A stretch of DNA of 35,681 nt from Lachnospiraceae bacterium. Its GTDB lineage: Bacteria > Bacillota > Clostridia > Lachnospirales > Lachnospiraceae. The DNA is taken from contig JAILAN010000161.1 of the NCBI GenBank assembly GCA_024681595.1, forward strand, positions 1-35,681, written 5' to 3'. Both the position numbers and the translations under genes were made by a program. The notes beneath the pieces were generated by a model that was given only the letters and a program-made list of their open reading frames with translations, had not been told where the DNA came from and ran no database searches. Shown piece after piece: positions 7,902-17,015 of this stretch; position 1 is the stretch's first letter, and every line of letters begins with the position of its first letter.

Positions 7902-8961
7902 AAAACGCATAATATTTCCGCTCGTGACGGTGCTCGTAATGATGCTGCTTGGCGGCTGCGCGGATAAAGAACGCGAACAGGTATTTCTGACCACGGGCTT
8001 TTCGAAGGATGAAGTCTTCATAATAAAGGACATTGATAAAGACATCTCAATGACCTGTACTTTGCCGGAGGCCTATGTATACCTGGCAAACACCAAATGC
8101 AAATATGAAGACGTATACGGATCCGGGATATGGGGAACATCGGTCGACGGAGTGTCCATGCCGGAGAATATCAAGGACAACGTCATATTTGAGCTGTCAC
8201 AGATAAAAGCCATGAACATACTGGCTGCCATCAGCGGCATAGAGCTGTCGGAGGAAGATGATAAACTCGTAAACGACTGCACAAATGATTATTATTCATC
8301 CCTGAGTAGCAACGAAGTAGCTGTAATGAACGTGAACAGGGATGTTATTTACGGCATGTACCGTGAATACGCGCTGGCAGAAAAGCTCTACAGATCCCGC
8401 ATAGCGGATATCAATCCCGAGATATCGGACGATGAAGCAAGGACCATTACCGTACAGCATGTATTTATTAAAACCTATACGATAGACCGGCACGGAGACA
8501 AGGTTGATTATTCTCCGGAGGCCAAAAAGATCGCATACGACAAAGCCTGCATGATACATGATCTGGCTACTGACGGGGAACATGACTTTAAGGATCTCGT
8601 GCTTCAGTATTCGGATGGTGACCTCTCGGATTATTCCTTCGGCAAGAACGATACGGAACCCGAATTTGAACAGGCGGCATTCGATCTTGGTAATGATGAG
8701 ATATCCGATGTCGTGGAGACTGATTACGGTTATCACATAATAAAATGTATCTCTACCTTTAACAGGGAAGAGACGGATCTGAATAAGGTTAAGCTCTCCG
8801 AGGTTCAAAGGCAGGAGGTTTTCGGAGAGGACTATGATGACTACGCGCGGACTCTTTCAACCTATTTTAACGATGAACTGTGGGATTCGATAAGCGTATC
8901 TGATGTTGATGGTGTGAACACTCAGAGTTTCTTTGAGGTTTATCATACATATTTTGAATAA
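7870..8961 (+). CDS. Lipoprotein peptidyl-prolyl isomerase (parvulin/PrsA-like foldase)
   Basis: A 363-residue exported lipoprotein: basic N-region (HRKR), hydrophobic core and lipobox LLGGC with Cys30. A parvulin rotamase domain spans about 190-295: TVQHVFIK (194-201) opens it, and FGKNDTEPEFEQAAFDLGND (257-276) and TDYGYHIIK (284-292) close it. The family helps exported proteins fold between membrane and wall. The helical N-terminal part (about 65-185) resembles the chaperone lobe of PrsA/SurA proteins. The start at 7870 overlaps the PHP gene by 32 nt; it is needed to supply a charged signal-peptide N-region, and later starts leave the signal too short. The gene leads into htpG 13 nt downstream, making a chaperone pair. 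Confidence 0.85.
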   Translation: MAICSKTINHRKRIIFPLVTVLVMMLLGGCADKEREQVFLTTGFSKDEVFIIKDIDKDISMTCTLPEAYVYLANTKCKYEDVYGSGIWGTSVDGVSMPENIKDNVIFELSQIKAMNILAAISGIELSEEDDKLVNDCTNDYYSSLSSNEVAVMNVNRDVIYGMYREYALAEKLYRSRIADINPEISDDEARTITVQHVFIKTYTIDRHGDKVDYSPEAKKIAYDKACMIHDLATDGEHDFKDLVLQYSDGDLSDYSFGKNDTEPEFEQAAFDLGNDEISDVVETDYGYHIIKCISTFNREETDLNKVKLSEVQRQEVFGEDYDDYARTLSTYFNDELWDSISVSDVDGVNTQSFFEVYHTYFE

Positions 8962-8974
8962 AGAGGTGGTTTTT

Positions 8975-11062
8975 ATGTCTAACAGACAAGGCTCACTGTC
9001 AATAAACAGTGAAAACATTTTTCCCATTATCAAAAAGTGGCTCTATTCCGACCATGATATTTTCTACAGGGAACTCATTTCCAACGGATGCGATGCCATA
9101 ACCAAGCTTAAGAAACTGGACATGATGGGCGAATATGCGCTTCCCGAGGGATTTAAGCCCAGGATAGACATACTGGTCAATCCCGAGGACAAGACCATAA
9201 AGTTCATCGATAACGGTATCGGAATGACAGAGGATGAGGTGGACGAGTATATTAATCAGATCGCCTTTTCCGGAGCCGCAGACTTCATAGAAAAGTATAA
9301 GGATAAGACCAGTGAAGACCAGATCATAGGTCATTTCGGACTGGGATTCTATTCGGCATTCATGGTAGCCGGCGAGGTTCATATCGATACTCTCTCATAT
9401 AAGAGCGATGCAAAGCCTGTTCACTGGGAGTGTGACGGCGGTACGGAGTATCGCATGGAGGAGGGCACAAGAGATACCGTCGGAACGACTGTGACCCTGT
9501 TCCTTAACGAGGATGTTCTCGAATTCTGTAACGAATACAAGGCAAAGGAAGTCATTAAAAAGTACTGTTCGTTCATGCCGACCGAGATCTATATCTCCAA
9601 GGAGAACACCAAGGAGACCCAGACAGTTAAAAAGGATGAGGTTTTTCCCGATGATACAGTGGTCGAAGAGATCAAACCCGAAAAAGAAGGCGATGAAGAA
9701 AAGGTCAAGATCATAAGGCGTCCCGAGCTCCTTAATGATACCAACCCTCTGTGGATGAAGCATCCCAACGACTGTACAAAGGATGAGTACCTTGCTTTCT
9801 ACAGAAAGGTATTCCAGGATTACAAGGAACCCCTGTTCTGGATTCACCTTAATATGGACTATCCGTTTAACTTAAAGGGAATCCTCTACTTCCCCAAGAT
9901 CAACATGGAGTACGAATCCATAGAAGGTGTTATAAAACTGTACAACAACCAGGTATTTATAGCTGATAACATCAAGGAGGTCATCCCTGAATTTTTGATG
10001 CTCCTTAAGGGTGTTATAGACTGCCCTGATCTGCCGCTTAATGTTTCAAGATCTGCTTTGCAGAATGACGGCTTCGTAAACAGGATCAGCGAGTACATCA
10101 CAAAGAAGGTTGCTGACAAGCTCTCCGGCATGTGCAAGACCGAAAAGGAAGAGTACGACAAATACTGGGATGATATCAGTCCCTTCATCAAATACGGCTG
10201 CCTCAAGGATGACAAGTTCTGCAAGAAGATGACAGACTACATCCTCTTTAAGAACCTTGACGGCAAGTATCTTACACTCCCTGAGTGCCTCGAGGTCAAC
10301 AAGATCGACACGGGCGATGATGAGGATGAAAATGCTGAAAACAAGGATGCTGCCGTAACCTCAGATGAGGCCCAAAAGGCAGATGAGGGCGAAAAGGCCG
10401 AAGGCGAAATCCTTGATAAGGACGGCAATCCCGTAGAAGAAGAGAAGAAGGAAAAGGTCATCTACTACGTGACTGATGAACAGCAGCAGTCTTCATATAT
10501 CCAGATGTTCAAAAAGGCCAAGATGGATGCGGTTGTTCTGACACACAATATTGACCAGCCCTTCATATCACAGCTTGAAGCCAAGAACGAAGGTATCAAG
10601 TTCCAGAGGATAGATGCAGATCTTACGGATACCTTTAAATCAAAGACATCCAAGAAGGAAGAAGAGGAGCTTAATACTCTCTCAGACAAGATCAAGGATG
10701 TCATGAAAAAGGCTCTTAAGAAGGATAACATCACCGTTAAGGTCGAGAAACTCAAGAACAAGAAGATAGCATCGATGGTTACCCTTAGCGAAGAGTCACG
10801 CCGCATGCAGGATATGATGAAGATGTACTCAATGCCCGGAATGGGAATGAATGATTTCGGTAAGGAGGGTATCACGCTCATCCTTAATGCCAATCATCCT
10901 CTCGTTAATTACATCACGGAGCACACCGACGGTGACAATGTCAGGATGATCTGCGAGCAGCTCTATGACCTCGCCCTCCTCCAGCACGCACCGCTCGAGC
11001 CCGAGGCAATGGAAAAGTTCGTTGCCCGCTCCAACGATATCATGATGCTCCTTACAAAGTAG
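8975..11062 (+). CDS. htpG: Molecular chaperone HtpG (Hsp90)
   Basis: A 695-residue bacterial Hsp90. The GHKL ATPase motifs are present: ELISNGCDA (33-41), IDNGIGMT (78-85) and GHFGLGFYSAFMVA (119-132). The middle domain keeps PLNVSRSALQND (354-365). It is longer than the usual ~620-650 residues, partly because of a roughly 50-residue Asp/Glu/Lys-rich insertion (about 444-495) in the middle domain, just before KVIYYVTD, and a charged stretch near 215-250. The start is at 8975, with AGAGGTGG 5-12 nt upstream; an in-frame start at 8933 would overlap the foldase gene. No CIRCE element is seen upstream, so a classical HrcA heat-shock control is not evident. Confidence 0.95.
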   Translation: MSNRQGSLSINSENIFPIIKKWLYSDHDIFYRELISNGCDAITKLKKLDMMGEYALPEGFKPRIDILVNPEDKTIKFIDNGIGMTEDEVDEYINQIAFSGAADFIEKYKDKTSEDQIIGHFGLGFYSAFMVAGEVHIDTLSYKSDAKPVHWECDGGTEYRMEEGTRDTVGTTVTLFLNEDVLEFCNEYKAKEVIKKYCSFMPTEIYISKENTKETQTVKKDEVFPDDTVVEEIKPEKEGDEEKVKIIRRPELLNDTNPLWMKHPNDCTKDEYLAFYRKVFQDYKEPLFWIHLNMDYPFNLKGILYFPKINMEYESIEGVIKLYNNQVFIADNIKEVIPEFLMLLKGVIDCPDLPLNVSRSALQNDGFVNRISEYITKKVADKLSGMCKTEKEEYDKYWDDISPFIKYGCLKDDKFCKKMTDYILFKNLDGKYLTLPECLEVNKIDTGDDEDENAENKDAAVTSDEAQKADEGEKAEGEILDKDGNPVEEEKKEKVIYYVTDEQQQSSYIQMFKKAKMDAVVLTHNIDQPFISQLEAKNEGIKFQRIDADLTDTFKSKTSKKEEEELNTLSDKIKDVMKKALKKDNITVKVEKLKNKKIASMVTLSEESRRMQDMMKMYSMPGMGMNDFGKEGITLILNANHPLVNYITEHTDGDNVRMICEQLYDLALLQHAPLEPEAMEKFVARSNDIMMLLTK

Positions 11063-11092
11063 TTAATATTTTAAACTATATATTGATCAACC

Positions 11093-11170
11093 GGGGTACC
11101 CCCAAACTTCTGTACACGCAAACACGCGTTGCGAAATGTTTGCTTAGCACAGAAGTTCTGGGGGTACCTC
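11093..11170. repeat. Long three-tier inverted repeat downstream of htpG
   Basis: A 78-nt imperfect palindrome. The outer stem GGTACCCCC (11095-11103) pairs with GGGGGTACC (11160-11168), plus two further pairs outside. The middle stem AACTTCTGT (11105-11113) pairs with ACAGAAGTT (11149-11157). The inner stem GCAAACA (11118-11124) pairs with TGTTTGC (11137-11143), and a CGC/GCG mini-stem sits at the tip. No T-run follows, so it is not a standard intrinsic terminator. It may block 3' exonucleases or be a small mobile palindromic repeat. Confidence 0.8.
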
Positions 11171-11209
11171 TTTACATAAATTCACCCCCCAAAAACTCCT
11201 TGAAATCCA

Positions 11210-11239
11210 TTGTAAAAAAACATCCGAAAATGGTATACT
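11210..11239 (+). promoter_or_regulatory. Promoter of the four-gene operon, extended -10
   Basis: TTGTAA (11210-11215), an 18-nt spacer, then TATACT (11234-11239) preceded by TGG, an extended -10. The ~60-nt leader carries a small hairpin, TGGGC (11249-11253) with GCCCA (11263-11267). No strong ribosome binding site precedes the ATG at 11304. Confidence 0.7.
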
Positions 11240-11303
11240 AATTTAGTATGGGCTTATTATATGCCCACACATCTTAGAACACTTACGGGACACGGTTTTT
11301 TCA

Positions 11304-14300
11304 ATGCAGTCTGTAGTCGAAAACATTCTTAACGGCAATTTTAATACAGAGAGACATTCGCTCAATTTCTCATCTCCGGTGATCGAACTATCGGTTAATG
11401 AAGGAACATCCTATGAAGGCAGTTTCATGATCTATGGCCCTAAGGATGTTTTTACCGAGGGGACCGTTTCTTCGACAGGCCTTCGGATGAAGTGCCCGGT
11501 GGATTCTTTTTCCGGCTCTGAATGTGAGGTTCCGTTTGTTTTTGACAGCACCGGAATGAACGAAGGAGACACCTTCAAAGGCGAATTCCGTATCATCTCC
11601 AATCAGGGTGAATACCTGATCCCGTATGACATAAAGATAGGCAACGACAATCTTGATACCTCAATGGGAGATATCAGGAATCTTTTTCATTTTACGAATC
11701 TGGCGCGAAGCAACTACGATGAGGCATCAGACCTGTTTTTCTCGGATGATTTTAAGACAGTGCTTATCGGTTCGGACAGAATGTATCTTAATGCCTACAG
11801 AGCGTTCAGGGACGCAGCCGACCGCCATCAGGCACTCGAGGAGTTTCTGCTTCGTATCAAAAAGAAACAGCCTGTCGAGTTCATAGTCGCTGAACCGAAC
11901 GTCAGGATCGATTCCCTCATGGGATCCCTTGAAAAAAACATAATACTGCACCGCAACGGATGGGGATACTCCGATCTTAAGATCACGACAGATGATCCTT
12001 TTATAGTATTGCTCAGAGACAGCATATCAGACCGTGACTTTACGGCAAACAGTGCGAGGATACCCTATAAGATCGACGGCGGTGTACTCCATGAGGGCCG
12101 CAATTACGGCCGCATCATGCTTGATAATGCATACAATCATATCGAAGTGACGATATGTGTCAATAATCATCCGATCAATCGAAGACTCGCGGATATGGAA
12201 CGCACGGTGAAACACCACACCATAGACATGATGCGGTACTACGAGGCGTTCAGATGCCGCAAGATATCTGCCGGCACATGGATGCAGGAGACCGGATCCA
12301 TAGTGGATGCTCTTCGTGAAACAGATAAAGAGAACCTTTATTATGAGCTGATGAACGTCCAGCTGCTGGTGACCAAAGAGCGCTATAACGAAGCCAGATG
12401 GATACTGGAGCAGACCGAGGATCGCGTATCAACTTCGGATGATGCTACATTATACTGCTATTACTATTATCTGACCACGCTCGTTAACAGAACTGATTCG
12501 GAGACTGAACGTGTTGCATCACTGGTGCATCATATGCACCTTAAGAATCCGGAGAACTGGCGGATAGCCTGGCTGCTTATGTACCTTGATGAGGATTACG
12601 CGAGGTCCGGCCAAAAAAAGTGGGAGCTCTTGTCAAAACTCTTTTCTCTGGGAGCAACGAGCCCTGTGCTCTATGTCGAAGCCTTTACCATACTGCAGAA
12701 CAATCCTACCATCCTTAATGCCATAGGAGACTTTGAGATACAGGTGCTTCGTTATATGGCCAAAAAGGATATATTAAGTGCCGATATCATAGAGCAGTTC
12801 ATATATATCTTCAGCAGGATGAAAGTGTACAAAAAGTCCATGACGGACCTTTTAAAAGCCTGCTACAGAGTGCTCCCTAACAAGGAAGTGCTGCAGGCTG
12901 TGTGTATACTCCTTATCAATCTCGGAGATACATCCTCCGATTCCTTTGAATGGTATGAAAAGGCCATAGAGAATGAGCTTAAGATAACAAGGCTCTATGA
13001 GTACTACATGATGAGCATCAATATGGATGTCGATGTCAAGATACCCAAAATGGCCCTCATGTATTTTGCTTTTGACAGCAGCCTCGATTCGATCCATAAC
13101 GCATACCTTTATGCGTATATGTATAAAAACAGGAATATCCTTACGGAACTTTATGAGAACTACAAATCAGCCATAGAGCAGTTCGTTTCATCCGAACTCC
13201 TTAAAGGGCATAATAACAGGTTCCTGGCATATCTTTACAAGAACATTATCACAGAGAAATCGATAAGTGACGATGCGGCGATCGGGCTTTCCAAGGCGAT
13301 CTTTGTCCAAAGGATATTGTTTAAACGCGACAATATCACCAAGGTGGCCGTGCGCTATGCGAATGTTGCGACCGATAACACATATCCGGTACGCAAAGGA
13401 GAAAAGGAATTATATATCCCCGTTTACGGTTCGAACAACCAGATAGTACTGTACGATTCGCTGGGCAACTGCTTTATCTGCGAAAATGAATACGAGCTTC
13501 AGAGGCTGATGATGCCCGATAAGCTTCAGGGATATATAGCCCCCTATATAATAAACGATGTGCTGTTTGATCTGTGGGCATGTGAACACGGCACTGATCT
13601 GGCACAGGTCACGATATCAAATGTCAGCAGCATGCGCAGGATCGCGGATTGTCCTTTAACTGACAGAGATGTCAGAAAAGAGATAAAGAGCCGCCTTGTC
13701 AGGTTCTATTACGACGAGGATATGATGGACGAACTGGATTCGCTCCTTAATGAGATAGGATATGATGAGGTTCCGGGCAAAGGATACTCGGAGATCATAC
13801 ATCTGATGGTCGTGCGCGGGATGTATGAAAAAGCATATGAGTGGATCTGCACCGGAGGCGGAGAGAATATTGAGACCAAGGTCATAGGCAGACTGTGCCA
13901 GAGGCTCCTTGATGATACCGGCATGCAGGAGGAGAACCCGTCCATGACATCCCTCATATACAGGGTGTTCAATGTCGGCAAATGTGAAGGCTCACTCCTA
14001 AAGTATCTGGTCAAATACTTTGACGGTACCTGCAAGGAAATGAAGGAGATATGGAAAAGAGCATCCGGAGAGGGTATCGACACATTCCTTCTCGAAGAGC
14101 GTCTCCTTAAGAGAATGCTCTATACCGGAGCCTATGTTCCCGAACTGGGCAGGATACTACTTAGCTACAATGAATCCGCAGGCGGAGATGACCTTGCGCT
14201 CGCAGTTCTTTCACAGATAGGATTTGACTACTTCGTTTATGACAAACTGATGGATGATGAGAGTATGAACCTCATCGGACAGTTCATTGACAAAAATGCG

Positions 14301-14876
14301 GACATACCATTTGTTCTTAAGCTGTCCTACACCAAATACAATTCCGAAAGGTCAGCAGACCTGACGGATAAGGAGCTTAAGATCATAGTCGTATATCTTC
14401 GTGAGATAATGGCTAAGGGAATGATCTTCCCGTATTTTAAGGAATATGCATCCACGATAACATTCATGCACCGTTTCGCGGACAAGACGATCATAGAGTA
14501 CAAGGCGCCCGAAGCGGACAGTGCCGTGATACATTTCATGATCGAAAAGAACGAGAGCAGTCACAACGAGTATTCCAAAGAAGATATGAGAAACATGTAT
14601 CACGGGATATTCGTCAAGCAGTTCGTGCTGTTCTTCGGAGAAAGGCTGCAGTATTACATCGTTGAAAACAATGAAAACGGCGAACAGCTGACCGAATCGG
14701 GTACAGTTACATGCTCGGATATGGCACATAAGGGATCCGTCAGCAAATATGATCTTATTAATGACATAGCCATTTCAAGAACGCTGGGTGACAACGACAC
14801 GATGTACGATCTGCTGCTTGAGTATTTTAAACAGGAGCATCTGCTGAATGAGATATTCAGGATGAACAATAATTAA
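11304..14876 (+). CDS. Large beta-sandwich/alpha-solenoid protein of unknown function (DUF5717-like)
   Basis: A 1190-residue protein with no signal peptide or membrane segment. From the sequence, two beta-sandwich (Ig-like) domains at about 25-112 and 192-288 flank a helical stretch (about 120-190). A long helical, TPR-like solenoid follows (about 295-680), then a beta-rich module (about 690-790, with ELYIPVYGSNNQIVLYDSLG), a second helical solenoid and a C-terminal beta segment (about 1085-1145, with FVKQFVLFFGERLQYYI). From memory I match it to the Lachnospiraceae family DUF5717; no function is known to me. It heads a tightly packed operon whose next gene is Hsp70-like, so a scaffold or adaptor role is plausible inference. 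The ribosome binding site is weak, which could keep expression low. Confidence 0.75.
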   Translation: MQSVVENILNGNFNTERHSLNFSSPVIELSVNEGTSYEGSFMIYGPKDVFTEGTVSSTGLRMKCPVDSFSGSECEVPFVFDSTGMNEGDTFKGEFRIISNQGEYLIPYDIKIGNDNLDTSMGDIRNLFHFTNLARSNYDEASDLFFSDDFKTVLIGSDRMYLNAYRAFRDAADRHQALEEFLLRIKKKQPVEFIVAEPNVRIDSLMGSLEKNIILHRNGWGYSDLKITTDDPFIVLLRDSISDRDFTANSARIPYKIDGGVLHEGRNYGRIMLDNAYNHIEVTICVNNHPINRRLADMERTVKHHTIDMMRYYEAFRCRKISAGTWMQETGSIVDALRETDKENLYYELMNVQLLVTKERYNEARWILEQTEDRVSTSDDATLYCYYYYLTTLVNRTDSETERVASLVHHMHLKNPENWRIAWLLMYLDEDYARSGQKKWELLSKLFSLGATSPVLYVEAFTILQNNPTILNAIGDFEIQVLRYMAKKDILSADIIEQFIYIFSRMKVYKKSMTDLLKACYRVLPNKEVLQAVCILLINLGDTSSDSFEWYEKAIENELKITRLYEYYMMSINMDVDVKIPKMALMYFAFDSSLDSIHNAYLYAYMYKNRNILTELYENYKSAIEQFVSSELLKGHNNRFLAYLYKNIITEKSISDDAAIGLSKAIFVQRILFKRDNITKVAVRYANVATDNTYPVRKGEKELYIPVYGSNNQIVLYDSLGNCFICENEYELQRLMMPDKLQGYIAPYIINDVLFDLWACEHGTDLAQVTISNVSSMRRIADCPLTDRDVRKEIKSRLVRFYYDEDMMDELDSLLNEIGYDEVPGKGYSEIIHLMVVRGMYEKAYEWICTGGGENIETKVIGRLCQRLLDDTGMQEENPSMTSLIYRVFNVGKCEGSLLKYLVKYFDGTCKEMKEIWKRASGEGIDTFLLEERLLKRMLYTGAYVPELGRILLSYNESAGGDDLALAVLSQIGFDYFVYDKLMDDESMNLIGQFIDKNADIPFVLKLSYTKYNSERSADLTDKELKIIVVYLREIMAKGMIFPYFKEYASTITFMHRFADKTIIEYKAPEADSAVIHFMIEKNESSHNEYSKEDMRNMYHGIFVKQFVLFFGERLQYYIVENNENGEQLTESGTVTCSDMAHKGSVSKYDLINDIAISRTLGDNDTMYDLLLEYFKQEHLLNEIFRMNNN

Positions 14877-14878
14877 CC

Positions 14879-16180
14879 ATGATAACCGTCAGTGAGAGCA
14901 GGATACAAATACATACCGGCAAGGCTGTGATCGGCTATGATCTGGGGAATACTTTTTCGCAGATCAGCTACATACGCGGACATAACGAGCCAGTGAGCAT
15001 TTCACTCGTAGCGGGAACGGAGCAGTTCAATATTCCTACCGTGCTGTCCAAAAGAAGCGGTATAGGACAGTGGTTTTACGGCAAGGAGGCGTTAAGATCG
15101 GTCGACAACGGATGCGTCCTTATAGATGATCTGCTTAACAAGGCGCTTCGCGGTGAGGAAGTACGTATCGAGGATGATATGTATGATCCCGTTGCACTCC
15201 TTACGCTGTTTGTCAAGCGCAGCCTCAGCCTTCTTGGAATGCATGTATCGCCAAGAGACATCGAGGCATTCATGTTCACGACACCGGTTCTTGATGCGAG
15301 AGTGGTCGAGGTTTTGGGACGCGTGGTAGCAGGCCTTAATCTTAGATGTGACGTGATAACCTACCAGTCGCATGTTGAGAGTTTTTACAATTATATCCTC
15401 CACCAGCCAAGGGAATTGTGGCAGTATCAGGTTCTTTCGTTTGAATACAACGAGTATCTCAAGGCCATGATGCTTCAGGTATCCGAAAACACCAAACCCA
15501 AGGTCGTAGTCATTAATATGCAGGACCATGATTCGTTCGGACCTGTATCCTGGAGCGAGGATGAGAGCGAAAAGGAACGCCAGTCAAACAGGCTCGATCA
15601 GGAATTCCTTAAGATCTGCGAGGAACACCTGGCAGGAAACGATGTATCCACGGTGTATCTTCTCGGCGAAGGCTTCAGGGAAGGCTGGGCCAAAGAGAGC
15701 CTTAAGATGATCTGCAAAAACCGCAGAGTCTTCCAGGGCAATAACCTGTACAGCAAAGGCGCGTGCTATTCGATATATGACAAACTACATCCGAGCGAAT
15801 TATCTGAGGAATTCGTTTTTTTAGGTGATGATAAGCTAAAGTCCAATATAGGGATGAAGGCCTTAAGGGCAGGTGAGGATTCATACTTTGCAGTCCTTGA
15901 TGCCGGTACGGCCTGGTTCGAGGCCCGAGCCGATTTTGATATGATCCTCGAGGATGGAAATGAGTTTTCATTTATAATCACTTCACTTACGGGAGGACAT
16001 GTCATCGAAAAGCCGATGGTCCTTGACGGATTGCCGGAGCGACCCAGAGGAACAACGAGGCTCGGCTTTCATGTAGAGATGAGTGATGTTAACAGCATGC
16101 AGATAGAAATTGTGGACAAGGGCTTCGGGCAGATAATAAAACCCAGCGGAAGGGCCTGGAATCTCAGCATAAATATTTAA
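14879..16180 (+). CDS. Degenerate Hsp70-like protein (DUF5716-like)
   Basis: A 433-residue protein that aligns by eye along a whole DnaK nucleotide-binding domain plus the substrate-binding beta-sandwich. Phosphate-1 loop IGYDLGNT (18-25) is intact. FNIPTVLS (50-57) matches the TPS segment, MFTTPVLDARVVEVLG (132-147) matches the VTVPAYF segment, and LLGEGFREG (261-269) matches VGGxTRMP. Near the end, LDGLPERPRG (382-391) matches the conserved L-x-G-I-P-x-A-P-R-G of the DnaK beta-sandwich. However the phosphate-2 loop DLGGGT is replaced by SFEYNE (187-192), so ATP hydrolysis is doubtful, and there is no helical lid. It starts 2 nt after the 1190-residue gene. I associate it from memory with DUF5716. 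Role unknown; perhaps a nucleotide-gated scaffold. Confidence 0.75.
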   Translation: MITVSESRIQIHTGKAVIGYDLGNTFSQISYIRGHNEPVSISLVAGTEQFNIPTVLSKRSGIGQWFYGKEALRSVDNGCVLIDDLLNKALRGEEVRIEDDMYDPVALLTLFVKRSLSLLGMHVSPRDIEAFMFTTPVLDARVVEVLGRVVAGLNLRCDVITYQSHVESFYNYILHQPRELWQYQVLSFEYNEYLKAMMLQVSENTKPKVVVINMQDHDSFGPVSWSEDESEKERQSNRLDQEFLKICEEHLAGNDVSTVYLLGEGFREGWAKESLKMICKNRRVFQGNNLYSKGACYSIYDKLHPSELSEEFVFLGDDKLKSNIGMKALRAGEDSYFAVLDAGTAWFEARADFDMILEDGNEFSFIITSLTGGHVIEKPMVLDGLPERPRGTTRLGFHVEMSDVNSMQIEIVDKGFGQIIKPSGRAWNLSINI

Positions 16181-16181
16181 G

Positions 16182-17015
16182 ATGGGCAGACTGATAATAT
16201 GTACCGGAAGGTACGCGGAAACTCCATATTATGTAAACAGTGTATGCATGAACGTGTACTGCGTTGAAGAACTGTGCTATCTCTTTGCGCTCAATCCGTT
16301 TATCATAACGAATGACTTCATGGACGAGTCTTTGATAAGCTGGCTGCGGAACGAGTGTGGACTGGACAAGCTCGCCGACAGCCTTAACGCACTGCTCAAA
16401 AAGGGCTGTACATTAAGTGAGTTCATGAACACATTCCTGGATTATGTAAACTACTGTGACGCGGACGAACGCCAGATCATAGATGAGACGATCCGCAGCA
16501 ACAGCGGACTGACCGATTTCGAACGCAGAAAGCATCAGGCCGACTATCTGCTTCGAAACTTCATGTATGAAGCCGCCATTGAAGAGTACGAGGCTCTGCT
16601 CGAGGTATTGCCCGATGTAGAGAGCGGGCTTAAGCCCATTATTTTCCACAATATGGGATATGCATATGCAAATCTGTTCATGTTCGATATAGCATCCAGA
16701 TATTTCAAGAGGTCATACGATATGACGGGACTTGCCGATACGGGGATCATGTATCTGGCCTCGATGCGCATGTACATGTCAGATGAAAAGTACCTGTCCT
16801 TTATCGCCAACAACAGTGAGTATCACGATGCCTCGCTCGCATTGGAGAGTAAGATGAACAAAGCCATGGGCAACTTTGAAGCCTCGAGGGAAAACACGAT
16901 GCTCAGTGCCCTTAAGATTTACAAGGATGAGGGAAATGTCGCCTCATATTATGATCAGATAGACAAGGTCATTTTAAAGCTCAAGGATGAATACCTTAAG
17001 ATGGTAAACGACTGA
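16182..17015 (+). CDS. TPR-like protein of unknown function
   Basis: A 277-residue cytoplasmic protein. The first ~105 residues form a separate domain with a short hydrophobic start (GRLIICTG) and a helical NPFIITNDFMDESLISWL stretch. From about 112 to the end it is helical with TPR-like pairs: ADYLLRNFMYEAAIEEYEALL (120-140) and HNMGYAYANLFMFDIASRYFKRS (156-178) show the A-x-x-x-Y and G-x-A-Y-A-x-L spacing. TPR helices usually bind partner proteins. It starts 1 nt after the Hsp70-like gene without a clear ribosome binding site, so it is translated by coupling, and it overlaps the next gene by 1 base. It probably bridges the other products; the function is not known. Confidence 0.72.
   Translation: MGRLIICTGRYAETPYYVNSVCMNVYCVEELCYLFALNPFIITNDFMDESLISWLRNECGLDKLADSLNALLKKGCTLSEFMNTFLDYVNYCDADERQIIDETIRSNSGLTDFERRKHQADYLLRNFMYEAAIEEYEALLEVLPDVESGLKPIIFHNMGYAYANLFMFDIASRYFKRSYDMTGLADTGIMYLASMRMYMSDEKYLSFIANNSEYHDASLALESKMNKAMGNFEASRENTMLSALKIYKDEGNVASYYDQIDKVILKLKDEYLKMVND

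Noticed and set aside
8900-8975. CIRCE or other heat-shock operator before htpG
   Set aside because: No TTAGCACTC-type inverted repeat is present; htpG seems to be read from the upstream genes.
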